Part shown: positions 8,290 to 17,038 of the stretch, in pieces
Layout of the letters: the number at the start of each line of letters is the position of its first letter
How positions within the stretch are numbered: position 1 is the first letter of the stretch
Source of the DNA: Methylococcales bacterium
GTDB lineage: Bacteria > Pseudomonadota > Gammaproteobacteria > Methylococcales > Methylomonadaceae
Reading direction: 5' to 3'
Assembly (NCBI GenBank): GCA_028707085.1
Contig: JAQTUW010000005.1
Location: 1 to 64,000, forward strand
Length of the DNA: 64,000 bases
Notes under the pieces: model-generated
What the model saw: the letters and a program-made list of their open reading frames with translations, nothing else
Databases searched by the model: none
What the model was told of the DNA's origin: nothing
Program-made: the position numbers and the translations under genes

Positions 8290-11200
8290 TCAGGCTACAG
8301 TGATCAGACCCAGGCTGTCATGTACGCCAACGACACTGACGGCGGCGACAGCCGCCGTGGTAGCCAGACCGCTAACCGTCACCGATTGGTTGCTGATGGC
8401 GGCGCCGCTATCGCTGTCCCAGCCGGCCGCGGCGTTCAGCTCGTAGGCCGCGCCCGTGCTCGATGTAGTACCGTTGGCGTTGACGAAGCTGTTGACCAGG
8501 GTTTTGTCTGCACCGCTCAGGGTCAGAGTAAAACCGTCGGCGGAGAGCTTGCTGACCTTGTCGCTGCCGGTAAAGACATAGCTGCCGACGCCGTCGGTCA
8601 GGCTGAAGTCTTTGACGTTAATGCCGCCGGCTGAGCCATGATTATCCAGAGCAGCGCCGGCAACCGTGAATACGCCGGTTTTGGCGTCGTAGCTAACGGT
8701 CGAGATAGTTGGCGCGACGACATTGCCGACGCTAATGGCCTGGGTTTTGATGGCGGATGCGCCGGTATCCCAGCCGGCTGCGGCGGACAGATTATAAGCT
8801 GTGCCGTCATTAGCCTGGGTTCCGTCATGGTTGAGCAGGCCGTCTATCGCCAGTTGATCCTTGGCGGAAAGCAGGATGCTGACGCTGCCGCTACTCGGCG
8901 TGCCGGTGACGGCGCTGCCGTGGCTGAGGGTATAGGCCGCACCGCCGTCACCTTTGATCGTAAAGTCGGCAACCTTATAACCGGCAGTGAGGCTGGTCAG
9001 GTTGGCGCCGGTCAGTGTCAGTACGCCGGTCGTGGCGTCGTAGGCGCTACCGGTCAGTATCGGCTTCAGATTGAAGACACTAACCGTTTGCGTGGCGATT
9101 GCGCTGCCGCTGTCGCTATCCCAGTTGGCGGCGACCGCCAGATTATAGGCCGTACCATTGATAGAGCTGCCGCCGTTGGCGTCCAGATGACTATTCAGCG
9201 CAACTTGGTCGGCATGATTCAGGGTAATGATAAAGCTGTTCGCCGTCATCTTGCCTACAGCGTCCTTGCCGCCGAAAGTCAGACCGCCATTCACCCCGCT
9301 GAGGGTAAAGTTGCTGAGAACGACGCCATTGGCCGAACCATGCCGGGTAAAGTCCGCGCCGATGACGGTAAGCACCCCGGTAGCGGCATTGTAACTGACG
9401 GCGCTGATGGTCGGCGCAACAACAGTGCTGGCGGTAATAGCCTGAGTTTTAATGCCGGCCGCCCCGGCATCCCAACCGGCGGCGGCGGACAGATTATAGG
9501 TCGTGCCGTCATTGGCCTTGACACCGTCATGGTTGAGCAGGCCGTTGACCGCCAGTTGATCGCGGGCCGACAGGTCGATGCTGACGCTAGTGGAACCCGA
9601 GATGCTGACGACATGGCTGGAGCCGGTCAGTCTGTATTTTGCTCCGCCATCGCCCTGTAGTGTAAAGCTGCCGACATTGTAGCCGCCGGCTTTGGCGGTT
9701 AAAAATTCGCCGCTCAGGGTCAGCACACCTGTGGCGGCGTTATAGCTGGCCGCCGACAGAAAGGGCTTGCCGTGATTGACGATGACAGATTGAGAACTGA
9801 TCGCCAGACCGTTACCGCTATCCCAGCCGGCGGCAGCCGTCAGATTATAGGCTGTGCCGCTGCCGGAACTGACCCCGTTGGCGTTAAAATCGGCAAGAAT
9901 GGCGGCTTTATCGGTACTGTTCAGCGTAACGGTGAAGTGGGTGGAGCTGAGTTTGCCCAGCGTATCGAGGCTGCTAAAATTAAAACTGCCAAGATTGCTG
10001 CCGACAGAAAGATTGCTCAGATTGATGCCGTTATTGCCGCCGGAATTGACCAGATGAGCGCCGATGAAAGTGAAAACGCCGCTGGCGGCATTGTAAACCA
10101 CCTTGCTGATGGCCGGGGTGATGACATTGGTGACCGTGATGCTCTGGACGCCGAATGCGCTGGCGCCTTTATCCCAGCCGCTGACCGCCGAAAGATTGTA
10201 GAGCGAACTAACGTTGTCATTGGCGGTATTGCCCTGTTTGTCCAGCAAACCGTCCACTGCAAGCTGATCGGCTGCCGACAGGTGGATGGTCACGCTGTTC
10301 GAGCCCTGTCTTGCGCTGACAACGCTGCCTTTGGTCAGTGTATAGCCGATGCCATTGTAGCCGGTAATGGTCAGATCGGGAATTTTGTAGCCGCCGGTCA
10401 GGTAATTTCCGGTCAGGGTCAGTTTGCCGGTAGTGTAATTATAACTGGCCGTATCCACATTGGGCTGAACATTGCTGACAATCACCGTCTGGGCGCCGAT
10501 GGCCGCGCCGCTATCGCTATCCCAGCTTGCGGTGGCGCTAAGATTGTAGGCGGGGCCTTTCAGGGGCGAAATGCCGTTGGCTGTCACGAACAGATCCAGT
10601 TTTTCTTTGTCGGCGATCCCCAGATTCAAATTGAAGCCGGTGGCGGTCAGGTTGCTGACGGTGTCGCCGACGGCGTTCAGGGTAATGCTACCGATCTGTT
10701 TTTTACTGATCAGTCCGCCAGTGATGGTGAGGTCGCCAATTGCGATGCCGTTGCTGGCGCCGTGATTGGTCAGGTTTTCACCGCTGACGCTGAGTACCCC
10801 GGTGGTAGCGTTGTAGCTGACCGCCGAAATGGTTGGCGCAGTGACATTGCTGACGGTAATCGCTTCGCCGCTTATCGCGGCCCCGGCTGTGTCCCATCCG
10901 CTGCTGGCGGAAAGACTGTAGCCCGTTCCATCAATGGCCATAGCGCCATTACTGTTGAGCAGCCCATTGACAGCCACCTGATCGGCGGCGGAAAGCTGAA
11001 TGCTGACGCTACTGCTGGTCGCCGTGCCGGACAGACTGCCGCCGGTCAAAGTGTAGGCAGCTCCGCCATCGCCTTTTAGAGTGAAATCGCCGATATTATA
11101 GTCGGATGCCGTAGCGGTCAGATTATGGCCGCTCAATGTTAGTACGCCGCTTTTGGCGTCGTACGCCACGCCAGTCAGGGTAGGCGGTACGCCATTCACC

Positions 11201-14200
11201 GAGACGGCGTTACTGGTAAATGCCGAACCGCTATTGCTGTCCCAGTTTGCGCCGGCGCTAAAATTATACGCCGCGCCAGCGAGGCTGCTGCTGCCGTTGG
11301 CGTCAACGAAGGCGTTAACCGTAGCCCTGTCTGCGCTGTTTAGCGTGATGGTAAACGCAGATGCGCTCAGATTGCCGACAGTGTCGTTGGCAGCGCTGAA
11401 CGCATAGCTGCCGCTACCTGCGCTCAGGGTAAAATCCCCCAGCGCGATGCCGTTATTGCCGCCATGATTGGTGAAATTGCCGCCGGTGACTGTGAATACG
11501 CCAGTCGCCGCATCGTAGTTGACATTAGCAATACTGGGGGCTGTGACATTGCTGACGCTGACGGCGTCGGTCGCCACTGCCGCCGCAGCGGCAGTATCCC
11601 AACCCGCGGCCGCAGACAAATTGTAAACCGAAACCCCGTCATTGGCTGTTGTGCCGGACTTGTTGAGCAAGCCGTCCACCGCCAGTTGATCGGCGGCGGA
11701 AAGCTGGATGCTAAAACCGGCGCTGGTGGGCGTACCGCTGATGACGCTGCCGCCGGTCAGGGTATACATGACGCCGCCATCGCCTTTCAGGCTGATATCG
11801 GTGACTGTGTAGTCGCTAGCAGCGGTGGTCATATTGGCGCCGCTCAGGGTCAGGACGCCGGTGGCGGCGTTGTAGGCGCTGCCTGTCAGCACCGGTGTCA
11901 GGCCGCTGACCACGACTGCCTGAGTGCTAATGGCGTTGCCGCTGCCGCTATCCCAGTTCGCGGCGGCGGTCAGATTGTAGGCCGAGCCATTAATGCCAAG
12001 ACTACCATTGGCGTCCAGAATGCCATTGACCGCTGCCCGGTCGGCGCTGTTCAGGGTAACGGTAAAGCCGTTTGCCGTTAGATTGCCCACAGTATCGTTA
12101 GTGGTGCTGAAATTGTATGTAGCCCCCTTGTCGCCGCTAACGCCGAACTGCTGCAGGGCAATGCCGTTGCCGCCGCCGGCGTTGACCAGATGGCTGCCGC
12201 TAAAGGTGAATACTCCACTCGCCGCATCATAACTGACGCCGGTGATAGCCGGTGCGACCACATTGCTGACGCTGACGGCTTCGGTCGTCACCGCCCCGGC
12301 GGCGGTATCCCAGCCGGCGGCCGCCGACAGATTGTAAACCGAAACCCCGTCGTTGGCCGTTGTGCCGGACTTGTTGAGCAAGCCGTCCACCGCCAGTTGA
12401 TCGGCGGCGGAAAGCTGGATGCTAAAACCGACGCTGGTGGGCGTACCGCTGATGACGCTGCCGCCGGTCAGGGTATACATAACGCCGCCCTCGCCAGTCA
12501 GGCTGAAGTCGGCGCCCGAGTAATCGCTAGCCGCAGTGGTGAAATTGGTTCCGCTCAGAGTCAGGATGCCAGTGGCGGCGTTGTAGGCCACGGCGCCCAG
12601 GGTAGGCGTATTGACACCGCTGACGGTAACGGCCTGAGTATTGATGGCCGCGCCGCTATCGCTATCCCAGTTTGCACTGGCGCTGAAGTTATAGGCTGCG
12701 CCGCCGAGCGTGGTGTTGCCGTTGGCGTCGACATTGGCGTTGACAAGCGCTTTGTCCGCGCTGCTTAAAGTGATGGTAAAACCCGATGCAGTCAGATTGC
12801 TGACGATGTCGTTGCCGGTGCTGAACGCATAGTTGCCGCTGCCTGCGCTCAGAGTGAAATCCGCCAGCGCGATGCCATTACTGCCGCCATGATTGGTGAA
12901 ATTGCCGCCGGTGACTGTGAATGCGCCGGTCGCCGCATCGTAGCTGACGCTGGAAATGCTGGGCGCTGTGACATTGCTGACATTGAATGTTTCGCCGGTA
13001 ATGGCGCTAGCGGCGGCTGTATCCCAGCCGGCGGGAGCGGACAAATTGTAAACCGTCCCGTCGTTGGCCATGTAGCCGGTTTTGTTGAGCAATCCATCCA
13101 GCGCCAGTTGATCGGCGGCGGACAACTGAATGGTCAGGCTGGCGCCGGTTGGCGTACCGGTAATGACGCTACCGTTGTTCAGGGTGTATGTGGTACCGCC
13201 ATCGCCTTTAAAGGTGAAATCGGTAAGCGAGTAATCGGCAGCCAAAGCGGTGAAATTACTGCCGCTCAGCGTCATTACGCCGGTTGCTTCGTCGTAAGCT
13301 ACCCCGGTCAGCGAAGGCGATACGCCGCTGACGGTAACGGCTTGGGTAGCGATGGCCGCGCCGCTATCGCTATCCCAGTTTGCACTAGCGCTGAAGTTAT
13401 AGGCTGCGCCGCCGAGCGTGGTGTTGCCGTTGGCGTCGACATTGGCGTTGACAAGCGCTTTGTCCGCGCTACTTAAGGTAATGGTAAAACCCGATGTAGT
13501 CAGATTGCTGACGATGTCGTTGCCTGTGCTGAAAGTATAGCCGCCGCCGCTACCGTCGGAAGCCGTAAAATTCGCCACCGCGATACCGTTACTGCCGCCA
13601 TGATTGGTGAAATTGCTGCCGGTGACTGTGAATACGCCGGTCGCCGCATCGTAACCGACGCTGGAAATGCTGGGTGCGGCGACATTGCTGACGCTGATAG
13701 CCTGGGTAGTCACTGTGCCGGCGCCGGTATCCCAGCCCGCGGTTGCCGACAGATTGTAAACCGAAAGACCATCGTTGGCCATTGTGCCTGATTTGTTGAG
13801 CAGGCCGTCTACAGCCAGTTGATCGGCGGCGGAAAGCTGAATGCTAAAACCCGTGTTGGTGGGCGCGCCACTAATGACGCTGCCGCCGGTGAGGGTATAG
13901 CTGACGCCGCCATCGCCTGTCAGGCTGAAGTCCGTGACTGAGTAATCGCCCGCCGCAGTGGTGAGATTGGTTCCGCTCAGGGTCAGGACGCCGGTTTGGG
14001 CGTTATAGCCGACGGAAGTAATTGCAGGCGTGGAAGGCGTGCTCAGATTGATCAGCGTACCACCAAAACCATCGCTAGCGGTCGTAAAAGTATCGCCCGC
14101 ATAATTACCGACCACATCCAAGGTCAGGGAGCCGGTTCGGGTGCCTATGGTCAGCACGCCACCGCTCCATGACGCGGAAGAGACGGATCCGACACTCGTC

Positions 14201-16998
14201 AAATCAATGCTGTCGCCGGTATTGAAGCCCAGAATGCTGCCGGCAAAACTTTTCGGAATATCCAAAAGCAGATTGCCAGCACCCGAACCGAACGTCACCG
14301 ACACGCCTGAATTAACGGCCGTATCAAATTCGACTATGCCGCCGTTACCGATCAACGCCCCATCGGCTATGCCGCCGCTATTGACGGTTAGCCAGCCGCC
14401 GCTCTCGACCGTAGCGCCGCTGGCTACGCCACCGTTGGAAATGAATTCCAATCCGCCGTTCAGCGTGGAACCACTGTCTATCCCGCCACTGAAAATATTC
14501 AGCGTGCCGCCGCTTTCCACCGTGGCGGCGCTAACGACGCCGCCGGAAATATTTTCCGTGCCGCCGTTCTGGACGATGGAGCCATTGGCGCTGCCGGCGA
14601 AAACGGTCAGTGTACCGCCACTTTCGATGGTAGTCGCGCCGGCCAGGCCACCGGAGATATATTCGTTGCCGCCATTTTGTATGGTAGAGCCGCTATCGGT
14701 TCCCGCACTGAAAACAGTCAACGTACCGCCGCTGCCGATCATGGCGGCGCTGCCTGCGCCGCCGGAGATATTTTCGCTGCCGCCGGCATTGATAATGGAG
14801 CCGCTTTCGACGCCGCCGGCATAGACATTCGCCATGCCGCCGCTGTTGATTGTAATGCCGTTGTCAGTACCTGAGTTGTCTTCAGTACCACTGCCGCCCA
14901 AAATCACGCCGCTGGCTACGCCGCCCAAATCTATTTTTACCTGTCCGCCGCTATCGGTCAGGCCGGAAACGGTCAGTGAAGCTCCTGAACCGATTTCCAG
15001 CACATGCGCTGCGCCGCCAAATACCGTGCCGTTGAGGACAAACCCGCCGGAAGTCGCATTGATTGAACCGCTGGTCAGGATCAACCCGCCGAGATTGTTG
15101 CCGCTTTCCGTCACAGTGCCGGTCAGTTCGCCGCCGCTGAGCAACGTCAAGTTTGCGCCGCTTTCAAAATTGACCCCACTAACGACGCCGCCGCTGGAGA
15201 TCACCAGCGTACCGCCGCTGACTATCGTGCTATTGCTATCGACGCCGCCATTTAATACGGTCAGCGTGGCGCCACTTTCGACAGTCGCGCCATTGACTGC
15301 GCCGCCGGAGACGTTTTCGCTGCCGCCACCATTGATAATGACGCCGCTATCGACGCCGCCGCTATAGACGTTTTCGACGCCGCCGCTGTTGATGGTGGTG
15401 GCGTTGGCCGCACCGTAAAGATTTTCGACGCCGCCGCTGCCCAGCGTGACGCCGCTAGCTATGCCGCCCAAATCTATTTTAAAAGTCAGGCCGGTATCGG
15501 TAAGACCTGAAGCCGAGGCCCCGGAGCCGATTTCCAGCACGTTTGCAGGGCCGCCCAGCACGGTACCGTTGATAACAAAGCCGCCGGAAGTTGCGCTGAT
15601 CGAACCGCTGGTCAGGATCAGTCCACCGACATTGCCGCCGCTTTCCGTCACGGCGCCAATCAGTTCGCCGCCGCTGAGCAGGGTCAGATGCGCGCCGCTG
15701 TCCAGAATCAGGCCAGAAACGATACCGCCGCTGGAAATGATCAGCGTACCGCCGCTGGCGACAGTGGTGCCGTTATCGACACCGCCGTTCTGCACCGTTA
15801 GCGTGCCGCCGTTTTCGACCGTGCCGCCATTGACCGTACCGCCTGAAAAGATATATTCGTTGCCGCCGCTATTGATGACGGAACCGTTTTCGACGCCGCC
15901 GCTATAGACGTTTTCGACGCCGCCGCTATTGATGGTGGTGACGTTGGCGCCGCCATAGAGGTTTTCGATGCCGCCGCTATTAAGCACGGCGCCGCTTGCC
16001 GTGCCGCCGAAATCGACCTTCAAGGTTTCCCCGTTGTCGGTAAACCCGGAAATTGATGCCCCGGAGCCTACTTCCAGTCCGATCATGGCCCCGCTTTGCA
16101 CGCTGATGCCGTCTATTACCTGCGTGCCGGCGCCAAAAGTCAGCGAACCACTGCTTAAAACCAGACCAGTCACAATACCGCCGCTCTGGACTGTGCCGCC
16201 CGATAACTGGCCGCCGGCGTTCAGCGTCAGCGAACCGCCGCTCAAAACCGTGACATTGCCGGCGGTGCCGCTAACCTGCTCGCCGCCGCCGCTGCTGACG
16301 ATAGCATTACTGGTGACGCCGCCGCTTTGCACGGTTTCCAGTCCGCCGCTTAGCACGACGGTATTAACCGCTTGTCCGCCGCTCGAGATTATCTGCTGGC
16401 CGCCACTCTGGATTTGGGTACCGGTCACGCTACCGCTGTCGATCAAAGTGCCGCCGCTCAATATCGCGCCGCTACCGGTACCGCCTCTTTGAACCAGTTC
16501 GACGCCACCGCCGCCAATAGTGTCATTGTTGGAGAATCCGCCGCTTTGCACCACTTCGTTGCCGCCGCTTTGCACAGTGGTGGCGCTATCGTGACCGCCA
16601 CTGAAAACGACTTCGAAACCTGCGGAAAGCACCGTGGTGCTCACCACTGTGCCATAATCGTATAAATTGCCGCCACTGACCGTGACGCCGCTGGCCTCAC
16701 CGGAGGTCACCAGCAGCACGCCTTTATTTTCGATCAGCGTGCTAAAGACAGCGCCGCCTACAACTCCCTGAAAACCGCCATTGACCGTCGCACCGCTTGC
16801 CACACCGCCAGTCTCCACATCCTGACTGCCGCCGGCATTGATGGTGGCGCTTATCGAGGTTCCATAGACATCATCCGTTCCACCGCTCATGACTAAAGTA
16901 TTGATGGAGGAGCCGCCGTTCTGAATATTCTCCAGACTGCCGCTGCTGACGACAACACCGCTGCTGGATGTACCGCTGGATATGGTTATTGTACTCAT
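8290..16998 (-). CDS. Giant repeat protein (2902 aa), strand-loop-strand target of the adjacent heptosyltransferase
   Basis: A probable surface or secreted adhesin. Residues 1 to about 895 are short Gly/Ser-rich strand-loop-strand repeats (SGGxENVYSGG type, the AIDA/TIGR04415 kind), including three copies of a ~179-residue super-repeat marked by EIGSGAS. A linker domain at about 905-985 (GNLLLDIPKSFAG, TGDSIDLTSVG) follows. From residue 990 come sixteen ~118-residue units alternating A (YNAATGVLTLSG, QLSAADQLAVDGLLN, GWDT) and B (YDAATGVFTVTG, NHGGSNGIA, NWDSDSGAAI). I see no cysteine, no signal peptide, no C-terminal beta-barrel and no RTX repeats. AGGAG precedes the ATG. The heptosyltransferase gene ends 40 bp upstream, so both are probably co-transcribed and the N-terminal repeats are the likely glycosylation sites. 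Confidence 0.85.
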   Translation of the reverse strand: MSTITISSGTSSSGVVVSSGSLENIQNGGSSINTLVMSGGTDDVYGTSISATINAGGSQDVETGGVASGATVNGGFQGVVGGAVFSTLIENKGVLLVTSGEASGVTVSGGNLYDYGTVVSTTVLSAGFEVVFSGGHDSATTVQSGGNEVVQSGGFSNNDTIGGGGVELVQRGGTGSGAILSGGTLIDSGSVTGTQIQSGGQQIISSGGQAVNTVVLSGGLETVQSGGVTSNAIVSSGGGEQVSGTAGNVTVLSGGSLTLNAGGQLSGGTVQSGGIVTGLVLSSGSLTFGAGTQVIDGISVQSGAMIGLEVGSGASISGFTDNGETLKVDFGGTASGAVLNSGGIENLYGGANVTTINSGGVENVYSGGVENGSVINSGGNEYIFSGGTVNGGTVENGGTLTVQNGGVDNGTTVASGGTLIISSGGIVSGLILDSGAHLTLLSGGELIGAVTESGGNVGGLILTSGSISATSGGFVINGTVLGGPANVLEIGSGASASGLTDTGLTFKIDLGGIASGVTLGSGGVENLYGAANATTINSGGVENVYSGGVDSGVIINGGGSENVSGGAVNGATVESGATLTVLNGGVDSNSTIVSGGTLVISSGGVVSGVNFESGANLTLLSGGELTGTVTESGNNLGGLILTSGSINATSGGFVLNGTVFGGAAHVLEIGSGASLTVSGLTDSGGQVKIDLGGVASGVILGGSGTEDNSGTDNGITINSGGMANVYAGGVESGSIINAGGSENISGGAGSAAMIGSGGTLTVFSAGTDSGSTIQNGGNEYISGGLAGATTIESGGTLTVFAGSANGSIVQNGGTENISGGVVSAATVESGGTLNIFSGGIDSGSTLNGGLEFISNGGVASGATVESGGWLTVNSGGIADGALIGNGGIVEFDTAVNSGVSVTFGSGAGNLLLDIPKSFAGSILGFNTGDSIDLTSVGSVSSASWSGGVLTIGTRTGSLTLDVVGNYAGDTFTTASDGFGGTLINLSTPSTPAITSVGYNAQTGVLTLSGTNLTTAAGDYSVTDFSLTGDGGVSYTLTGGSVISGAPTNTGFSIQLSAADQLAVDGLLNKSGTMANDGLSVYNLSATAGWDTGAGTVTTQAISVSNVAAPSISSVGYDAATGVFTVTGSNFTNHGGSNGIAVANFTASDGSGGGYTFSTGNDIVSNLTTSGFTITLSSADKALVNANVDANGNTTLGGAAYNFSASANWDSDSGAAIATQAVTVSGVSPSLTGVAYDEATGVMTLSGSNFTALAADYSLTDFTFKGDGGTTYTLNNGSVITGTPTGASLTIQLSAADQLALDGLLNKTGYMANDGTVYNLSAPAGWDTAAASAITGETFNVSNVTAPSISSVSYDAATGAFTVTGGNFTNHGGSNGIALADFTLSAGSGNYAFSTGNDIVSNLTASGFTITLSSADKALVNANVDANGNTTLGGAAYNFSASANWDSDSGAAINTQAVTVSGVNTPTLGAVAYNAATGILTLSGTNFTTAASDYSGADFSLTGEGGVMYTLTGGSVISGTPTSVGFSIQLSAADQLAVDGLLNKSGTTANDGVSVYNLSAAAGWDTAAGAVTTEAVSVSNVVAPAITGVSYDAASGVFTFSGSHLVNAGGGNGIALQQFGVSGDKGATYNFSTTNDTVGNLTANGFTVTLNSADRAAVNGILDANGSLGINGSAYNLTAAANWDSGSGNAISTQAVVVSGLTPVLTGSAYNAATGVLTLSGANMTTAASDYTVTDISLKGDGGVMYTLTGGSVISGTPTSAGFSIQLSAADQLAVDGLLNKSGTTANDGVSVYNLSAAAGWDTAAAAAVATDAVSVSNVTAPSIANVNYDAATGVFTVTGGNFTNHGGNNGIALGDFTLSAGSGSYAFSAANDTVGNLSASAFTITLNSADRATVNAFVDANGSSSLAGAAYNFSAGANWDSNSGSAFTSNAVSVNGVPPTLTGVAYDAKSGVLTLSGHNLTATASDYNIGDFTLKGDGGAAYTLTGGSLSGTATSSSVSIQLSAADQVAVNGLLNSNGAMAIDGTGYSLSASSGWDTAGAAISGEAITVSNVTAPTISAVSYNATTGVLSVSGENLTNHGASNGIAIGDLTITGGLISKKQIGSITLNAVGDTVSNLTATGFNLNLGIADKEKLDLFVTANGISPLKGPAYNLSATASWDSDSGAAIGAQTVIVSNVQPNVDTASYNYTTGKLTLTGNYLTGGYKIPDLTITGYNGIGYTLTKGSVVSARQGSNSVTIHLSAADQLAVDGLLDKQGNTANDNVSSLYNLSAVSGWDKGASAFGVQSITVTNVITPAISKVVYNAASGVFTFIGAHLVNSGGNNGINLSNLSVGSNLGSFNFSSLDTLGKLSSTHFTVTLNSTDKAAILADFNANGVSSGSGTAYNLTAAAGWDSGNGLAISSQSVIVNHGKPFLSAASYNAATGVLTLSGEFLTAKAGGYNVGSFTLQGDGGAKYRLTGSSHVVSISGSTSVSIDLSARDQLAVNGLLNHDGVKANDGTTYNLSAAAGWDAGAAGIKTQAITASTVVAPTISAVSYNAATGVLTVIGADFTRHGSANGVVLSNFTLSGVNGGLTFGGKDAVGKMTANSFIITLNHADQVALNSHLDANGGSSINGTAYNLAVAANWDSDSGSAIATQTVSVFNLKPILTGSAYDATTGVLTLTGANLTSLTAGYKVADFTIKGDGGAAYTLSHGSAVTGTPSSGSVSILLSAKDQLAIDGLLNHDGTQANDGTAYNLSAAAGWDTGASAIKTQAISVGNVVAPTISTVSYDAKTGVFTVAGAALDNHGSAGGINVKDFSLTDGVGSYVFTGSDKVSKLSADGFTLTLSGADKTLVNSFVNANGTTSSTGAAYELNAAAGWDSDSGAAISNQSVTVSGLATTAAVAAVSVVGVHDSLGLITVA
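8373..14031 (-). repeat. Eight A-B dyads (about 711 bp each) encoding sixteen ~118-aa units
   Basis: The coding repeat of the giant gene. Identical landmarks recur exactly 711 bp apart: the CAGTTGATCGGCGGCGGA block at 11683 and 12394, and the long block around 12660 and 13371. Each period encodes one A unit plus one B unit. Neighbouring dyads in the 11.6-13.8 kb part are nearly identical at DNA level, while dyads near the 3' end (8.4-10.8 kb) have diverged more. This gradient suggests recent expansion or gene conversion in the middle and upstream part. Confidence 0.8.
14990..16090 (-). repeat. Three ~179-aa super-repeats within the strand-loop-strand region
   Basis: The landmark encoding EIGSGAS/EVGSGAS recurs at about 14991, 15528 and 16068, that is at 537 and 540 bp. 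Each copy is followed by a TD-G segment, an [DI]LGG-ASG segment and an ENLYG-AN-TTINSGG-type block. These longer units are built from the 19-20 residue strand-loop-strand repeats and indicate block duplication during growth of the passenger region. Confidence 0.7.
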
Positions 16999-17038
16999 GA
17001 GTTGTACTCCTGTAATTTTTTATAAATGCAGATGGCTG

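Noticed and set aside
8373-14031. CRISPR-like or satellite array
   Set aside because: The repeats are long (about 354 and 711 bp), in frame and coding throughout one open reading frame, with no unique short spacers.
8638-16665. Long plus-strand open frames opposite the giant repeat gene (for example 8638-9660, 9772-11079, 14141-15907)
   Set aside because: They are antisense shadows produced by the repeated codon pattern of the minus-strand gene. Their translations are low-complexity, lack ribosome sites and change frame with the repeats.
8290-16998. Classical type V autotransporter
   Set aside because: The strand-loop-strand passenger is present, but there is neither a signal peptide nor a C-terminal beta-barrel ending in an aromatic residue.
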